From Halomonas sp. (GTDB taxonomy: Bacteria > Pseudomonadota > Gammaproteobacteria > Pseudomonadales > Halomonadaceae), in contig NZ_JAJUFQ010000014.1 in the NCBI RefSeq assembly GCF_029263665.1, positions 46,624 to 110,623 on the forward strand: a stretch of 64,000 bases of DNA. The letters run 5' to 3'. Both the position numbers and the translations under genes were made by a program. Of the stretch, positions 1 to 11,024 are shown in pieces (position 1 is the first letter of the stretch; each line of letters opens with the position of its first letter). Below the pieces are notes generated by a model. The model saw nothing but the letters and a program-made list of their open reading frames with translations, did not search any database and was not told the DNA's origin.

Positions 1-1
1 C

Positions 2-280
2 CTCAAGCCAGGCGGCCGCCTGCTGGTGCTGGAGTTCTCCAAGCCTTCCAACCCGCTGCTGACCAAGGCCTACGACGAATACTCGTTCCGCTTGCTGCCG
101 AAGATGGGGGAACTGGTTGCCGGAGACTCCGAGAGCTACCGCTACCTGGCTGAGTCCATCCGCATGCACCCTGACCAGAAGACACTCAAGGGCATGATGG
201 AAAATGCCGGACTGGAACGTGTCGAATATACCAACCTCACAGGTGGTATCGTCGCATTGCACCGCGGTATCAAGCTGTGA
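2..280 (+). CDS. ubiE: Ubiquinone/menaquinone biosynthesis C-methyltransferase UbiE, C-terminal fragment
   Basis: The window opens inside this gene; the last 92 codons are visible. UbiE is the SAM-dependent C-methyltransferase of ubiquinone (and menaquinone) synthesis. The fragment shows the family's C-terminal half: a [12 protein letters not shown] strand-turn, then [15 protein letters not shown], and an ending in GIVALHRG. The SAM-binding motifs lie upstream of the window. The stop codon is 4 nt before ubiJ, and ubiJ overlaps ubiB, so the three ubiquinone genes look like one operon, as in other gammaproteobacteria. Identity is firm despite truncation by the window edge. Confidence 0.93.
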   Translation, partial: LKPGGRLLVLEFSKPSNPLLTKAYDEYSFRLLPKMGELVAGDSESYRYLAESIRMHPDQKTLKGMMENAGLERVEYTNLTGGIVALHRGIKL

Positions 281-284
281 GGAC

Positions 285-938
285 ATGATGGCGTTGACCT
301 CGACCCTGATGCTGGCCGGCATCGAGAAAACCTTGAATGCACTGCTGTCTCGAGACCCTGCAGCTCCAGCTCGCCTGTCGGCCCTGGCGGGCTCGCGCAT
401 CTTGTTGCGCCTAGAATCCCCCAGCTGCGCTCTGGTACTCGCCTATCATGCTCAAGGCATCGACCTGTTGCAGATAAAGGATATTGATGACATCGAGGAA
501 GCGGATTTCGATGCCATCGTCGAACTCGACGCCGAAACCCTCGGGGCACTGGTTTCTGGCGAAGAAATGGAACGCCTGATGTTTTCCGGCAGGCTTGCCG
601 TGCGCGGTAAAGTGCATTTGCTCGAGGCGACCCGCGACCTGATCCTCGATCTCGATCTTGACTGGGAAGCCCAACTGGCCAGTTGGCTTGGCGATGTCCC
701 GGCCCACCAGTTGGCCGAGGGTCTGCGTGGCCTGGCACGCTGGGGATTGCGCACCCAACATGAGTTGCGCGCCGATGTATCGGAATATGTCTTCGAGGAA
801 GCCCGTCTGCTGCCTGGACGTCACCAGTTTGAAGCCTTGCGCGACGCACTCACCGACCTGGAACTGGCAACCGACCGCACTGAAGCACGACTGGCTCGAC
901 TCCAACGTCTGCTGAGCACGGAGGCCGAACGTTCATGA
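285..938 (+). CDS. ubiJ: Ubiquinone biosynthesis accessory factor UbiJ (SCP2 domain)
   Basis: A 217-residue protein of the UbiJ family, a lipid-binding accessory factor that associates with UbiK and the soluble Ubi complex. The first ~110 residues carry the SCP2-like sterol-carrier fold ([37 protein letters not shown]). The C-terminal part is charged and helical and ends in a probable coiled coil. Two in-frame ATGs at 285 and 288 follow a GTGAGGA sequence; an upstream in-frame extension would run over the end of ubiE and was rejected. The stop overlaps the ubiB start as ATGA, which implies translational coupling. Position between ubiE and ubiB is diagnostic. Confidence 0.9.
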   Translation: MMALTSTLMLAGIEKTLNALLSRDPAAPARLSALAGSRILLRLESPSCALVLAYHAQGIDLLQIKDIDDIEEADFDAIVELDAETLGALVSGEEMERLMFSGRLAVRGKVHLLEATRDLILDLDLDWEAQLASWLGDVPAHQLAEGLRGLARWGLRTQHELRADVSEYVFEEARLLPGRHQFEALRDALTDLELATDRTEARLARLQRLLSTEAERS

Positions 939-2557
939 TCTTGCGGCCATTGCGCATTCTCTGGGTGATCACCCGTTATCGTCTCGATACGCTGCTGCCA
1001 CTGGAAAGGTTTCCTTGGTGGCTGCGCCTGGTCTTCCAATGGTCCCCGCTCAAGGTTGTGCCTCTCGGTCAGCATTCACGGGGCGAACGATTGCGTCTGT
1101 CGCTGGAAGCGCTGGGTCCTATTTTCGTCAAGTTCGGTCAGATGCTCTCCACCCGGCGAGACCTTTTCCCTGATGACATCGCCAATGAGCTCAAGCGCCT
1201 GCAGGATCAGGTTCCCCCCTTTCCCGGAGAACAGGCCGAAGCCCTGATCGAAAGCCAATTAGGCATAACGTTGCAAGAGGCCTTTGCCGAATTTTCTCGT
1301 GAGCCCCTGGCATCAGCCTCCATCGCCCAGGTTCATGCTGCAGTATTGCCCACTGGAGAAGAGGTGGTAGTCAAGGTCATCCGACCTGGCATCGAGAAAG
1401 TGATGCGCCAGGACATGTCCTTGCTGTATCTGCTGGCACGCACGCTGCAACGCCTGCCAGAGGCTCGCCGTCTACATCCCGTGGAAGTCGTGCGTGATTA
1501 TGAAGTCACCCTGTTCGATGAACTCGACCTGACCAAGGAAGCCGCCAACACCTCGCAACTCAAACGCAACTTTGCCAATTCGCCACTACTGTACGTTCCT
1601 GCCATCCACTGGGAACTGACCCGTCACCGCGTGATGGTGCAAGAGCGCATTCATGGCGTACCAGTGGCCGATATCGATGCCCTCAAGGCGCAGAATACCG
1701 ATATGCGACGCCTGGCCGAGCGAGGCGTAGAAATCTTCTTTACCCAGGTGTTTCGCGATAATTTCTTCCATGCAGACATGCATCCAGGAAATATCTTCGT
1801 TTCCCGGGAGACCCCAAAAGACCCGCAATACATTGCCATCGACTGCGGTATCGTCGGCAGCCTGACCCGGGAAGATCAGGACTATCTGGCACGCAATCTG
1901 CTGGCATTCTTCCATCAGGATTACTATGAAGTCGCGGCATTGCATATCGAGTCCGGCTGGGTGGCAGAAGATACCCGAGCCAACGAGTTTGCCGCTGCAG
2001 TGCGTACCGTCTGCGAACCCATCCTGGAGAAACCGCTCAAGGACATCTCCTTTGGCCAGGTTCTGCTCGGCCTGTTCCAGACGGCTCGGCGTTTCAATAT
2101 GGAAGTACAGCCCCAACTGGTATTGCTGCAAAAGACATTGCTCAATATCGAAGGATTGGGTCGCCAGCTGTATCCTGACCTGGACCTGTGGGCCACAGCC
2201 AAACCCTTCCTTGAACGCTGGATGAAAGAGCGTGCCGGTATCGGAGGCATGTGGGAATCCTTCAAGCGCCAGGCACCGGAGCTTACCCGTCAATTGCCTG
2301 AACTGCCGGTCTTGGCCCATCAGGCCCTTACCCAGCATGAGCGTCGTTCACGACACCTTGGCCAGCAGGCCGAGACACTCGACAAGCTACAGCGGCAGCT
2401 CAGTCGCCAGAGCAACCGTGTCCGCCGCACCCGGCTGGGACTGGGCCTGATTGCTCTGGCTCTGGCCTGGCAACCTCTGAGCCACTGGATGGGTCAACAG
2501 TCTCTGCCCATTCTTTTGGCTGCAGGTATCGGTGCAGTGCTGGTACTGTGGAACTGA
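935..2557 (+). CDS. ubiB: Ubiquinone biosynthesis protein UbiB (atypical ABC1/ADCK kinase-like)
   Basis: A 540-residue UbiB, a membrane-anchored ABC1-family atypical kinase/ATPase needed for ubiquinone synthesis. Visible motifs are the KxGQ motif that restricts the active site (KFGQ, residues 66-69), the alanine-rich nucleotide loop (ASAS, about 126-129), the VVKVIRPG strand with the ATP-contacting lysine, HADMHPGN of the catalytic loop and AIDCGIVG of the metal-binding loop. Two hydrophobic helices end the protein (about residues 500-540), as expected for the C-terminal membrane anchor. It overlaps ubiJ by 4 nt. Length is normal for the family. Confidence 0.97.
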   Translation: MILRPLRILWVITRYRLDTLLPLERFPWWLRLVFQWSPLKVVPLGQHSRGERLRLSLEALGPIFVKFGQMLSTRRDLFPDDIANELKRLQDQVPPFPGEQAEALIESQLGITLQEAFAEFSREPLASASIAQVHAAVLPTGEEVVVKVIRPGIEKVMRQDMSLLYLLARTLQRLPEARRLHPVEVVRDYEVTLFDELDLTKEAANTSQLKRNFANSPLLYVPAIHWELTRHRVMVQERIHGVPVADIDALKAQNTDMRRLAERGVEIFFTQVFRDNFFHADMHPGNIFVSRETPKDPQYIAIDCGIVGSLTREDQDYLARNLLAFFHQDYYEVAALHIESGWVAEDTRANEFAAAVRTVCEPILEKPLKDISFGQVLLGLFQTARRFNMEVQPQLVLLQKTLLNIEGLGRQLYPDLDLWATAKPFLERWMKERAGIGGMWESFKRQAPELTRQLPELPVLAHQALTQHERRSRHLGQQAETLDKLQRQLSRQSNRVRRTRLGLGLIALALAWQPLSHWMGQQSLPILLAAGIGAVLVLWN

Positions 2558-2595
2558 TGACCCTTTGCTAATTCCATGACATGGAACCTTAACCA

Positions 2596-2934
2596 ATGAG
2601 CGATATTCTCGACCAACTTGACGCCGCCCTGGCAGATCGCCGCCACGCCGACCCAGAAACATCCTACGTGGCATCCTTGCATCACAAGGGGCTGAACAAG
2701 ATACTCGAGAAAGTTGGCGAGGAAGCGGTCGAGACAGTGCTGGCGGCCAAGGACGCAGATGCCAGTGATCCCGCTTCGCATCAAGCCCTGGTCGCCGAAA
2801 CTGCAGACCTGTGGTTTCATAGCCTTGTCATGCTATCGCACCTGGGGCTTGATCATCGCCAGGTGCTTGAGGAGTTGGCCAAGCGTTTTGGCGTTTCAGG
2901 GCACGAAGAGAAAGCCTCTCGGTCAAAGCGTTAA
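2596..2934 (+). CDS. hisE: Phosphoribosyl-ATP pyrophosphatase HisE
   Basis: A 112-residue stand-alone HisE, which hydrolyses phosphoribosyl-ATP to phosphoribosyl-AMP plus pyrophosphate in histidine synthesis. It shows the all-alpha MazG-like fold signatures: [21 protein letters not shown] with the acidic metal-binding EExxE helix, followed by [13 protein letters not shown]. It lies 38 nt after ubiB and 86 nt before tatA, the same ubiB-hisE-tatABC order seen in Pseudomonas and Halomonas. A fused HisI domain is absent, so HisI must be separate. Confidence 0.93.
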   Translation: MSDILDQLDAALADRRHADPETSYVASLHHKGLNKILEKVGEEAVETVLAAKDADASDPASHQALVAETADLWFHSLVMLSHLGLDHRQVLEELAKRFGVSGHEEKASRSKR

Positions 2935-3020
2935 GGAAACCTTGAGTACATGCCGTATTTCCCGGGGCAGAGGCATTTCCCAGGGCAAAGCGGAACAACA
3001 CACATAGAGGAAGCTTATTT

Positions 3021-3287
3021 ATGTTAGGTGGTATCAGTATCTGGCAGTTGCTGATCGTTCTCGCCATCATCATCCTGATCTTCGGCACCAAGAAGCTCAA
3101 GAACATTGGTGGCGACCTGGGTGGTGCCGTCAAGGGCTTCAAGAAAGCGGTCAATGACGACGATGAGAACGGCAGCGAAACCTCCAAGCCGCAGGCCCAG
3201 GTGCGTCATGACGAGCCGTCCGACAGCACCAACACTTACGATGTCGAGGCCGAACGCAAGTCCGAATCCTCCGAAGAACGCAAGTAA
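3021..3287 (+). CDS. tatA: Sec-independent translocase subunit TatA
   Basis: An 88-residue TatA, the pore-forming subunit of the twin-arginine translocase. It has one short N-terminal transmembrane helix ([18 protein letters not shown], about residues 4-21), the FGTKKL hinge, an amphipathic helix (residues 25-45) and a polar, charged tail. An AGAGGAAG ribosome binding site precedes the ATG. The stop is 6 nt before tatB. At least one likely client lies in the window: PhoX, with a twin-arginine signal, at 13657-15780. Confidence 0.95.
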   Translation: MLGGISIWQLLIVLAIIILIFGTKKLKNIGGDLGGAVKGFKKAVNDDDENGSETSKPQAQVRHDEPSDSTNTYDVEAERKSESSEERK

Positions 3288-3293
3288 GCCTGC

Positions 3294-3764
3294 ATGTTCG
3301 ATATCGGCTTCCTGGAACTCATGGTCATTGGCGTCGTGGGCCTGCTGGTACTGGGCCCAGAACGCCTGCCCAAGGCTGCCCGCACGGCCGGGCTGTGGGT
3401 TGGACGTATCAAGCGGTCAGTGGCAGGCATCCAGCGCGAGATCAATGCTCAGCTGGAAGCTGAGGAGCTGCGTCAGAAACTCAAGGAACAACAGCAGAAG
3501 CTCGATGACAGTGTCAGCAAGGTGAAGCGCGATGTAGAGTCCATCGCTGACGACCCGTCATCCGATGCTTCACAGAGCAGCACGTCTGAGTCTCCTCGCG
3601 CCAAGGCAGATACGCTTGCCAAGGCAGCTGATGAGACGGTTACGCAAGCTGCTTCAGCCGACGATACCGCTTCGCGCAACACAGCATCCTCGGAGACAAG
3701 CGCTTCCGACAGTTCGTCTGCCTTGACAGCACAGCCCGATGATAAGGATTCCGCCACGCGATGA
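3294..3764 (+). CDS. tatB: Sec-independent translocase subunit TatB
   Basis: A 156-residue TatB, which with TatC forms the twin-arginine signal receptor. The N-terminus (MFDIGFLELMVIGVVGLLVLG) carries the single transmembrane helix with the conserved glutamate near the start, then GPERLP and a long amphipathic/coiled-coil helix to about residue 85. The C-terminal ~70 residues are low-complexity Ser/Ala/Asp/Thr and acidic, a common trait in halophile-lineage TatB. The stop overlaps the tatC start (ATGA), so translation of tatC is probably coupled. Confidence 0.95.
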   Translation: MFDIGFLELMVIGVVGLLVLGPERLPKAARTAGLWVGRIKRSVAGIQREINAQLEAEELRQKLKEQQQKLDDSVSKVKRDVESIADDPSSDASQSSTSESPRAKADTLAKAADETVTQAASADDTASRNTASSETSASDSSSALTAQPDDKDSATR

Positions 3765-4546
3765 GTCAGACCGGTGACACTCCCCCACCTTCTTCATCCG
3801 AGGAGGGGCACGCCCCGCTAATCGAGCACCTGGTAGAGCTGCGTTCCAGGCTGATGCGCGCAGTCATTGCCATCCTGGTGATCTTCCTGGCGCTATATGC
3901 TTTCTCCAACGATATCTATCAATTCGTTGCCGACCCATTGATGGCCCTTCTGCCGGAAGGTTCATCGATGATCGCAACAGAAGTTGCATCTCCCTTCCTG
4001 GCCCCGTTCAAGCTGACCCTGGTGGTGGCCGTCTTCATCGCCATGCCTTTCGTATTGCATCAAGCCTGGGCATTTGTCGCCCCGGGGTTGTATGAAAACG
4101 AAAAAGCTCTGGCACTACCGCTATTGGCATCCAGCGTCGTGTTGTTCTATCTCGGGGCGGCCTTTGCCTATTACGTGGTATTCCCATTGCTGTTTGCGTT
4201 CTTTACCCAGGCCGGGCCTGAGAACGTCACGGTGATGACGGACATCAATCAGTACCTGAACTTCGTGCTGAAGCTGTTCTTTGCCTTTGGTATTGCCTTT
4301 GAAATCCCCATTGCCACTTTTCTGCTGATTCTGAGCGGAGCCGCCAGCGTTGCCAGCCTCAGCGCCAAGCGCCCCTATATTCTGCTGGGATGCTTTGTGA
4401 TCGGCATGCTGATGACACCACCGGATGTGGTCTCACAGAGCCTGTTGGCCATTCCCATGTACCTGCTCTACGAAGTCGGGCTGCTCGCGGGAAGGCTGGT
4501 CAAGAAACGCCGTCAGCCCGATGACGGGGAAGAGACAGAAGAGTAG
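3761..4546 (+). CDS. tatC: Sec-independent translocase subunit TatC
   Basis: A 261-residue TatC, the core receptor of the Tat translocase with six membrane helices. The cytoplasmic N-terminus contains the signal-binding HLVELRSRLMRA segment, and the first periplasmic loop holds a Phe-Ala-P pattern (TEVASPFLAPFKL). Further helices follow (VVAVFIAMPFVLHQAW, LYENEKALALPLLASSVVLFYLG, FGIAFEIPI). It overlaps tatB by 4 nt and is followed 31 nt later by a strong intrinsic terminator, so it closes the operon. Confidence 0.97.
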   Translation: MSQTGDTPPPSSSEEGHAPLIEHLVELRSRLMRAVIAILVIFLALYAFSNDIYQFVADPLMALLPEGSSMIATEVASPFLAPFKLTLVVAVFIAMPFVLHQAWAFVAPGLYENEKALALPLLASSVVLFYLGAAFAYYVVFPLLFAFFTQAGPENVTVMTDINQYLNFVLKLFFAFGIAFEIPIATFLLILSGAASVASLSAKRPYILLGCFVIGMLMTPPDVVSQSLLAIPMYLLYEVGLLAGRLVKKRRQPDDGEETEE

Positions 4547-4577
4547 CTCTGTCGGAGAAGAACGCTCTCGGCAATCT

Positions 4578-4614
4578 CGCCATCGCCGCCCCATGAGGCG
4601 GCGATGGCGTTTTT
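4578..4614 (+). terminator. Rho-independent terminator of the ubi-hisE-tatABC unit
   Basis: A perfect 13-bp GC-rich stem (4578-4590 with 4597-4609) with a 6-nt loop is followed by five T residues (4610-4614). It starts 31 nt past the tatC stop on the same strand. The converging ytoQ-family gene ends at 4666. Confidence 0.93.
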
Positions 4615-4665
4615 ACCTGGCAGTGCGCTTTTTCCTACCGGTACACTTTTAGCTTTTGTGCAGGG

Positions 4666-5106
4666 TCAGGCGCGCAGGACGTATTGCAGGATCTGCACAA
4701 CCTGTGCCGGTGTCTTCGCCCAAGCCTGCGCCTCCGCATCGACCTCCTTGAGCGGGTGCACGATATCCTCGTCGTGCAGGGTCACATAGGGTTTACCCAG
4801 CGCAGCGCAATAGCCGGCGTCAAACGCCGCATTCCATTGCTTGTACTTGTCACCGAAACGCACCACCACCATGTCACTCTGCTCAATCAAGGTACGCGTC
4901 CGGATGGAATTGACCCTGGACGAGCGCTGATCGCGCCAGAAGCCTTGAAGCTCTTCACCTAGATGGTCTCCGGCAGCATCACTGGCATCATGGTCTGTCA
5001 CCGGGGAAGTAAATATCACATCGAGGCCTGCCGCCTCGGCACCACGACGAATTTCTTCACGCCAGTCAGAATGGATCTCGCCTGAAAGGTAAACGTGGAA
5101 GCTCAT
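4666..5106 (-). CDS. YtoQ-family protein (nucleoside 2-deoxyribosyltransferase-like fold)
   Basis: A 146-residue protein of the YtoQ family. It begins MSFHVYLSGEIHSDWR and contains NSIRTRTLIEQSDMVVVRFGDKYKQWNAAFDAGYCAALGKP, a pattern shared with nucleoside 2-deoxyribosyltransferase-type Rossmann proteins that bind nucleotides; the biochemical role of this family is not established. The ATG at 5106 was chosen because a GGAGAG ribosome binding site precedes it and family members start here; an in-frame extension upstream crosses a non-coding region. It appears monocistronic, being separated from elbB by a terminator. Confidence 0.85.
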   Translation of the reverse strand: MSFHVYLSGEIHSDWREEIRRGAEAAGLDVIFTSPVTDHDASDAAGDHLGEELQGFWRDQRSSRVNSIRTRTLIEQSDMVVVRFGDKYKQWNAAFDAGYCAALGKPYVTLHDEDIVHPLKEVDAEAQAWAKTPAQVVQILQYVLRA

Positions 5107-5247
5107 TGATCTCTCCTCATTGTCAGGGTCTGGATGACGTGACATTTTACGCCAGCCTTTTTTGTATACAAATATTGGACCACAATGAATACCGCAGCAT
5201 CGCAATGCAGATGCAGGAAGTGGTGGCTGTCGTGTGATCGTGCAGAC

Positions 5248-5274
5248 AAAAGAGCCCGGCACATGGCCGGGCTC
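5248..5274 (-). terminator. Rho-independent terminator of elbB
   Basis: A 9-bp GC-rich stem (5252-5260 with 5266-5274), 5-nt loop, followed in minus-strand reading by four T residues (5251-5248). It lies 19 nt downstream of the elbB stop and separates elbB from the ytoQ-family gene. Confidence 0.88.
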
Positions 5275-5292
5275 CAACCATCCAAGCCCCCC

Positions 5293-5958
5293 TTACATCT
5301 TGATATCGGCCATCTCACTGATACGCTCGACCAGCTTGAAGATACCTTCGGCAGCCTCACTGATACTGTTGGCGACCATATAAGCCGGTGTCGTCACGAT
5401 GCGATGCTCGAAATCGACGACAATGTCATCTACCGGACAGGTACGATGCAGTCCTCCCATGGCACTGATGGCACCTGCCACCGCAGGATCGTTACCAATG
5501 GTCACGGCAATGCCAGCTCCGAACAGGCGCGGTACCAGAACAGGGGCAATGCAGATCAGGCCAATCGGCTTGCGTGCGTCATGGAACTCGCTCAGCACCT
5601 CGCGCAGCACTTCATTGATGACCATCTGCGAGCCAGCTTCAGCGAAATCGGACAGATTCTTGGCCACACCAAAACCGCCGGGCACGATAACCGCATCAAA
5701 GTCGGAAGCCGACAGCTCATCAAGAGGAGAAATTTCACCACGAGCCACACGTGCAGCTTCTACCAGCACATTACGGGTTTCGCTGGTAGCTTCCCCACGC
5801 CAATGGTCAACGACCTCATGCTGAGGAATATCCGGGGCAAAGCAGCGATACTTGATGCCAAGTTGATCCAGACGCAGCAAGGTCAGAGTCGTCTCATAGA
5901 TCTCCGAGCCATCCTGTACTCCGCTTCCCGCCAGAACGATGGCAACCTTTTTACTCAT
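5293..5958 (-). CDS. elbB: Isoprenoid biosynthesis glyoxalase ElbB
   Basis: A 221-residue ElbB, a DJ-1/PfpI-superfamily protein with glyoxalase activity, historically linked to isoprenoid synthesis in E. coli. It starts MSKKVAIVLAGSGVQDGSEIYE, has FDAVIVPGGFGVAKNLSDFA in the middle and the nucleophile region KPIGLICIAPVL with a cysteine after a beta strand (the elbow position of the superfamily). The ATG at 5958 is preceded by an AGGAGAGA sequence; an in-frame upstream extension is not family-like. Adjacent genes are unrelated and a terminator follows, so it is probably transcribed alone. Confidence 0.92.
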   Translation of the reverse strand: MSKKVAIVLAGSGVQDGSEIYETTLTLLRLDQLGIKYRCFAPDIPQHEVVDHWRGEATSETRNVLVEAARVARGEISPLDELSASDFDAVIVPGGFGVAKNLSDFAEAGSQMVINEVLREVLSEFHDARKPIGLICIAPVLVPRLFGAGIAVTIGNDPAVAGAISAMGGLHRTCPVDDIVVDFEHRIVTTPAYMVANSISEAAEGIFKLVERISEMADIKM

Positions 5959-6050
5959 GTCTCTCTCCTTGGATGGATGCAGCGACAGTACACCAGGACG
6001 ACGCTCGTCCGCCCCAGCATACGACGCGGGCAAAACAGCCTCTACTCTAG

Positions 6051-7223
<1,173 letters not shown>

Positions 7224-7317
7224 ATCAGCACCGTGACCGCCGCTTCAGTCAATGCATGTGCGGCGCTCCGGGGAGGGATGGCGCCCTTCCATTATCTGCA
7301 ACTGACGAGGTAAGACC

Positions 7318-9549
7318 ATGGAAGATGCCCAGGACCGCTCCTCCGAATCCGCTGTCCAGAACAAGCCTGACAGCACCATTGGCACAGTAAGCACCACTCC
7401 TGACAGTTCGGTGGATGCTCCCGCTCCCCGGCTCAATCACACCCGTACCGGCATCCGCCCCAAGGGCCCTATCGACCAGGAAACGGACCTCAGCGATCCA
7501 AGTCTTTACTTCAACCGTGAGCTTTCGCATCTGCAGTTCAACATCCGTGTGCTCGAACAGGCCCTGGATGAAGCGCATCCTCTGCTCAACCGCCTGATGT
7601 TCCTGCTGATCTTTTCTTCGAACATGGATGAGTTCTTCGAGATTCGCGTTGCTGGACTGAAAAGCCAGATCGCCATGGGAGATGACACCACTGGCGCCGA
7701 CGGCCGCCGCCCTCAATCCGTACTCGAAGAAGTTTCACGCATCGCCCACGAACAGGTCGAACGCCAGTACCACATTCTCAATGACACGCTGATCCCGGCC
7801 ATGGAAGCTCAAGGTATTCGCTTCCGTCGTCGTGGCCACTGGACCAAGGAGCAGCGAGCCTGGGTTCATGATTACTTCGTCAGGGAAATCGTGCCAGTAG
7901 TCAGCCCCATCGGCCTGGACCCATCACACCCGTTCCCGCGCCTGGTCAACAAGAGCCTCAACTTCATCGTCGCGCTGGAAGGCAAGGATGCCTTTGGCCG
8001 CGAAGGCGGCCTGGCCATCTTGCCCGCACCTCGCTCACTGCCACGCTTGATCGCGCTCCCCCAGGAGCTGTGCGAAGAAGGCTTCGTCGAATACGTGTTC
8101 CTGTCATCGATGATTCATGCGCATGCCGACGAAGTGTTTCCCGGCATGAAAGTCAAAGGATGCTATCAGTTCCGGGTCACCCGCAATGCCGACATGACGG
8201 TAGATCCAGAAGAAGTCTCCGATCTGGCTTCAGCCTTGCGCGGCGAACTGTTGGCCCGACGCTACGGCAGTGGTGTACGCCTGGAAGTGGCCGATAATTG
8301 CCCGGAAGAACTCTCCGACTTCCTGATCAAGCAGTTCCAGCTTGTACCCAATGACCTGTATCGCGTCCAGGGCCCCGTCAACCTGACTCGCATGATGTCC
8401 ATGCTGGGAGATCTTGACCGCCCAGACCTGATGTATCGGTCCTTCACGCCAGGCCTGCCCAAGACAGCCAAGAAGTCGGATAGCCTGCTGCAGGCCATGC
8501 AGGAAGGCGATATTCTTCTCCACCATCCTTTCCAGGCCTTTTCCCCGGTCGAGGAACTCTTGCGTGAAGCGGCCCGCGACCCAGACGTGCTGGCCATCAA
8601 GCAGACGCTGTACCGCACCGGTGCCGACTCACCCATTGTCAATGCACTGGTGGAAGCTGCCAGTAATGGCAAGGAAGTCACCGTTGTCATCGAACTGCGC
8701 GCACGCTTCGATGAGGCTGACAACCTAGCACTGGCATCGCGTCTCCAGGAGGCGGGGGCCATCGTCATATACGGCGTCATGGCCTACAAGACTCACGCCA
8801 AGATGATGCATATCGTAAGGCGCGAGAAAGGCCAGTTACGCCATTATGCGCATCTGGGCACCGGTAATTACCATTCCAAGACCGCCAAGCTGTACACCGA
8901 CTACAGCCTGCTGACGGCCAATCCCAAGCTGTGCTCTGATGTGCACAAGGTCTTCCAGCAGTTGTCTGGCATGGGCCGGGCCCGTGAGATCGAGCTTCTG
9001 TTGCATGCTCCCTTCACCTTGCACGACCGCATGGTGGCAATGATCGACCGGGAAGCCGACCTGGCTCGCAAGGGCAAGCGTGCCCATATCATCATCAAGT
9101 GCAATTCCTTGACCGAGCCCAAGCTGATTCGAGCCTTGTACCGTGCCTCCCAGGCCGGTGTGGAGTGCGACCTGATCATCCGCGGCATGTGCTGCCTGCG
9201 CCCTGGCCTGCCGGATATCTCGGAGAACATCCGCGTACGTTCCATTGTCGGTCGTTTCCTCGAGCATACCCGGGTCTTTCATTTCCATAATGACGGTGAC
9301 CTGGAAACCTGGTGCTCCAGCGCCGACTTCATGGCGCGCAACATGTTCCACCGTGTCGAAACTTGCTTCCCGCTGCTGGACAAGAAGATTGCTGCCCGGG
9401 TACGCAAGGACCTGGAAACCTATCTGGTCGACAATTGCCAATCCTGGTTGCTGCAGAGCGACGGCAGTTACACCAAGCAAGAACCAGGTGATTCCGACCC
9501 GATCAGTGCCCAGGAAACCATGCTCTACGCTTACGCTGCCCGAGCCTGA
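7318..9549 (+). CDS. ppk1: Polyphosphate kinase PPK1
   Basis: A 743-residue PPK1, which reversibly polymerises the ATP gamma-phosphate into inorganic polyphosphate. After a variable, polar N-terminal stretch of ~55 residues, the N domain begins at LYFNRELSHLQFNIRVLEQA. The phospholipase-D-like catalytic domains contain THAKMM (HxK, His493/Lys495, a candidate for the phosphorylated histidine) and YAHLGTGNYHSKTAKLYTD. It follows hemB by 94 nt, an arrangement common in Pseudomonas. Exopolyphosphatase ppx lies 14 kb away on the same strand, so both arms of polyphosphate turnover are in the window. Confidence 0.97.
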   Translation: MEDAQDRSSESAVQNKPDSTIGTVSTTPDSSVDAPAPRLNHTRTGIRPKGPIDQETDLSDPSLYFNRELSHLQFNIRVLEQALDEAHPLLNRLMFLLIFSSNMDEFFEIRVAGLKSQIAMGDDTTGADGRRPQSVLEEVSRIAHEQVERQYHILNDTLIPAMEAQGIRFRRRGHWTKEQRAWVHDYFVREIVPVVSPIGLDPSHPFPRLVNKSLNFIVALEGKDAFGREGGLAILPAPRSLPRLIALPQELCEEGFVEYVFLSSMIHAHADEVFPGMKVKGCYQFRVTRNADMTVDPEEVSDLASALRGELLARRYGSGVRLEVADNCPEELSDFLIKQFQLVPNDLYRVQGPVNLTRMMSMLGDLDRPDLMYRSFTPGLPKTAKKSDSLLQAMQEGDILLHHPFQAFSPVEELLREAARDPDVLAIKQTLYRTGADSPIVNALVEAASNGKEVTVVIELRARFDEADNLALASRLQEAGAIVIYGVMAYKTHAKMMHIVRREKGQLRHYAHLGTGNYHSKTAKLYTDYSLLTANPKLCSDVHKVFQQLSGMGRAREIELLLHAPFTLHDRMVAMIDREADLARKGKRAHIIIKCNSLTEPKLIRALYRASQAGVECDLIIRGMCCLRPGLPDISENIRVRSIVGRFLEHTRVFHFHNDGDLETWCSSADFMARNMFHRVETCFPLLDKKIAARVRKDLETYLVDNCQSWLLQSDGSYTKQEPGDSDPISAQETMLYAYAARA

Positions 9550-9682
9550 CTCAAGGTCCAGATAGACAGCACCACAGGCCCCTCGGAAAACACTCAGGTA
9601 CCTGTCGTGTTTCTATACCCGTGGCATACGACAGACTCTCGCATGATGAGGAGTCTAGGCTTCACACTGACGAGAACTCGCA

Positions 9683-10954
9683 TTAGCGTGTGATGATGTC
9701 TTTCTTGCCGACACCCTTGAGAAAACGTGATGGAGCCAGTGCGGCCGCAAAGCCGGGGAGTGCCTCCCCTGCTACCGTGGCAGCAACAAGCTCTCCGGTC
9801 AGCGCCGAAAGAGTGACGCCCAGATGGCCATGTCCATAGGCTAGACACAACCCCGGCATGCCTGACACATGTCCGACCACCGGCAGGCCATCCGGACTCG
9901 AATGTCTCACTCCTAACCATTGGCTGGAGGGCATCAGTACGCGCCCGAACAATTCCTCTCCCCAATTCTTCAGATGATGCCAGCGTCGAGTATCTGGTAC
10001 CTGTTTCGGAGCACAGAACTCTGTGGTACCCGCCAGACGCACACCATTGGCCATCGGGGTTGCATAGAAGTGATGTGCCAGCCAGCCAACTGGACGCACT
10101 AATTCAAGCGATGTTGACAATGCAAGGTGATATCCGCGTTCACTGATGACAGGCAGCACTATACCAAGTGACTCGAGCAAGCGATTGTTGGCAAGCCCTG
10201 CACACAGCACCACCGCATCGAAGCGGGTTGTCTCCTGTCCATGCTCCAGCAGCCACCCACCACCTTGCCGTGGACGCAGGTGTTCAACATGGTCGTTGAT
10301 ACGCTGGACGCCCTGCCTTGCCAGCTGTGTCCACAAGCGCTGGCATACCGCTTGCGGATCCCGCAGAAAGCGGCTGCCAGGAAAGTAAAGCCCACCCAGC
10401 AGACCAGCATCATTCAGCTCCGGCTCCAGAGCCTGTACATCAGCAGCGCCCAAGGCCTCACAACGGATTCCTTCAGCCTGCTTGCTGTTTGCCATTTCAG
10501 ACAACCGAGCTGCCATCCTGGTATCACTGCGAATCACCTGCAGGCAGCCACTATCACTCCACAGAGAAGGCTCATCGAGACTATCAAGCAACTCGTGCTG
10601 GGCTTCGACAGCGTGCTCCAGCAACACATTGAGATCCCGATAATGGCGCTGGAACCTTGACGCTGTCGCAGCCCGCATGAAGCGTACGGAAAACCCCGCC
10701 ATTGACAAGGTATAACGCGGATCGATGCTGATGGATGGCGTATTATTGAAGATCTGCCCCGGCAACTGCTTCAGTGTCTGCCAGCTTGCCAGAGGGCTGT
10801 TGGCATAACCGGCTATCAAGCCGGCATTGCCATACGATGCTCCTTCACCTGGCGCTTGCCGGTCGATAAGCGTTACCTCAAGGCCTTTTGCCCTTAGTGC
10901 TCGACAGCTTGCAAGACCAATGATGCCAGCCCCGATGACAGCGATGGATGCCAT
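9683..10954 (-). CDS. FAD-dependent D-amino acid dehydrogenase-like oxidoreductase (DadA family)
   Basis: A 423-residue flavoprotein of the DAO/DadA family. The N-terminal dinucleotide-binding motif is IAVIGAGIIGLASCRAL; the C-terminal FAD signature is LPVVGHVSGMPGLCLAYGHGHLGVTL. Such enzymes oxidise D-amino acids or related amines to imines, passing electrons to the respiratory chain. It is the last gene of a minus-strand set with a sodium:solute symporter gene and a small membrane protein, opposite a LysR regulator, which suggests uptake and oxidation of one amino acid or amine. The substrate cannot be deduced. No signal peptide is seen. Confidence 0.85.
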   Translation of the reverse strand: MASIAVIGAGIIGLASCRALRAKGLEVTLIDRQAPGEGASYGNAGLIAGYANSPLASWQTLKQLPGQIFNNTPSISIDPRYTLSMAGFSVRFMRAATASRFQRHYRDLNVLLEHAVEAQHELLDSLDEPSLWSDSGCLQVIRSDTRMAARLSEMANSKQAEGIRCEALGAADVQALEPELNDAGLLGGLYFPGSRFLRDPQAVCQRLWTQLARQGVQRINDHVEHLRPRQGGGWLLEHGQETTRFDAVVLCAGLANNRLLESLGIVLPVISERGYHLALSTSLELVRPVGWLAHHFYATPMANGVRLAGTTEFCAPKQVPDTRRWHHLKNWGEELFGRVLMPSSQWLGVRHSSPDGLPVVGHVSGMPGLCLAYGHGHLGVTLSALTGELVAATVAGEALPGFAAALAPSRFLKGVGKKDIITR

Positions 10955-11024
10955 GACTGCTTCCTTGTTTGATGACCAGAAGGGAAATGCGCATCAGGCT
11001 TTCAACACTCGCAAGGCTAGTGCC

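Noticed and set aside
5161..5172. TTTGTATACAAA palindrome upstream of the ytoQ-family gene as an operator
   Set aside because: A 12-bp AT-rich palindrome alone is likely by chance in promoter DNA; no second copy or cognate regulator was found.
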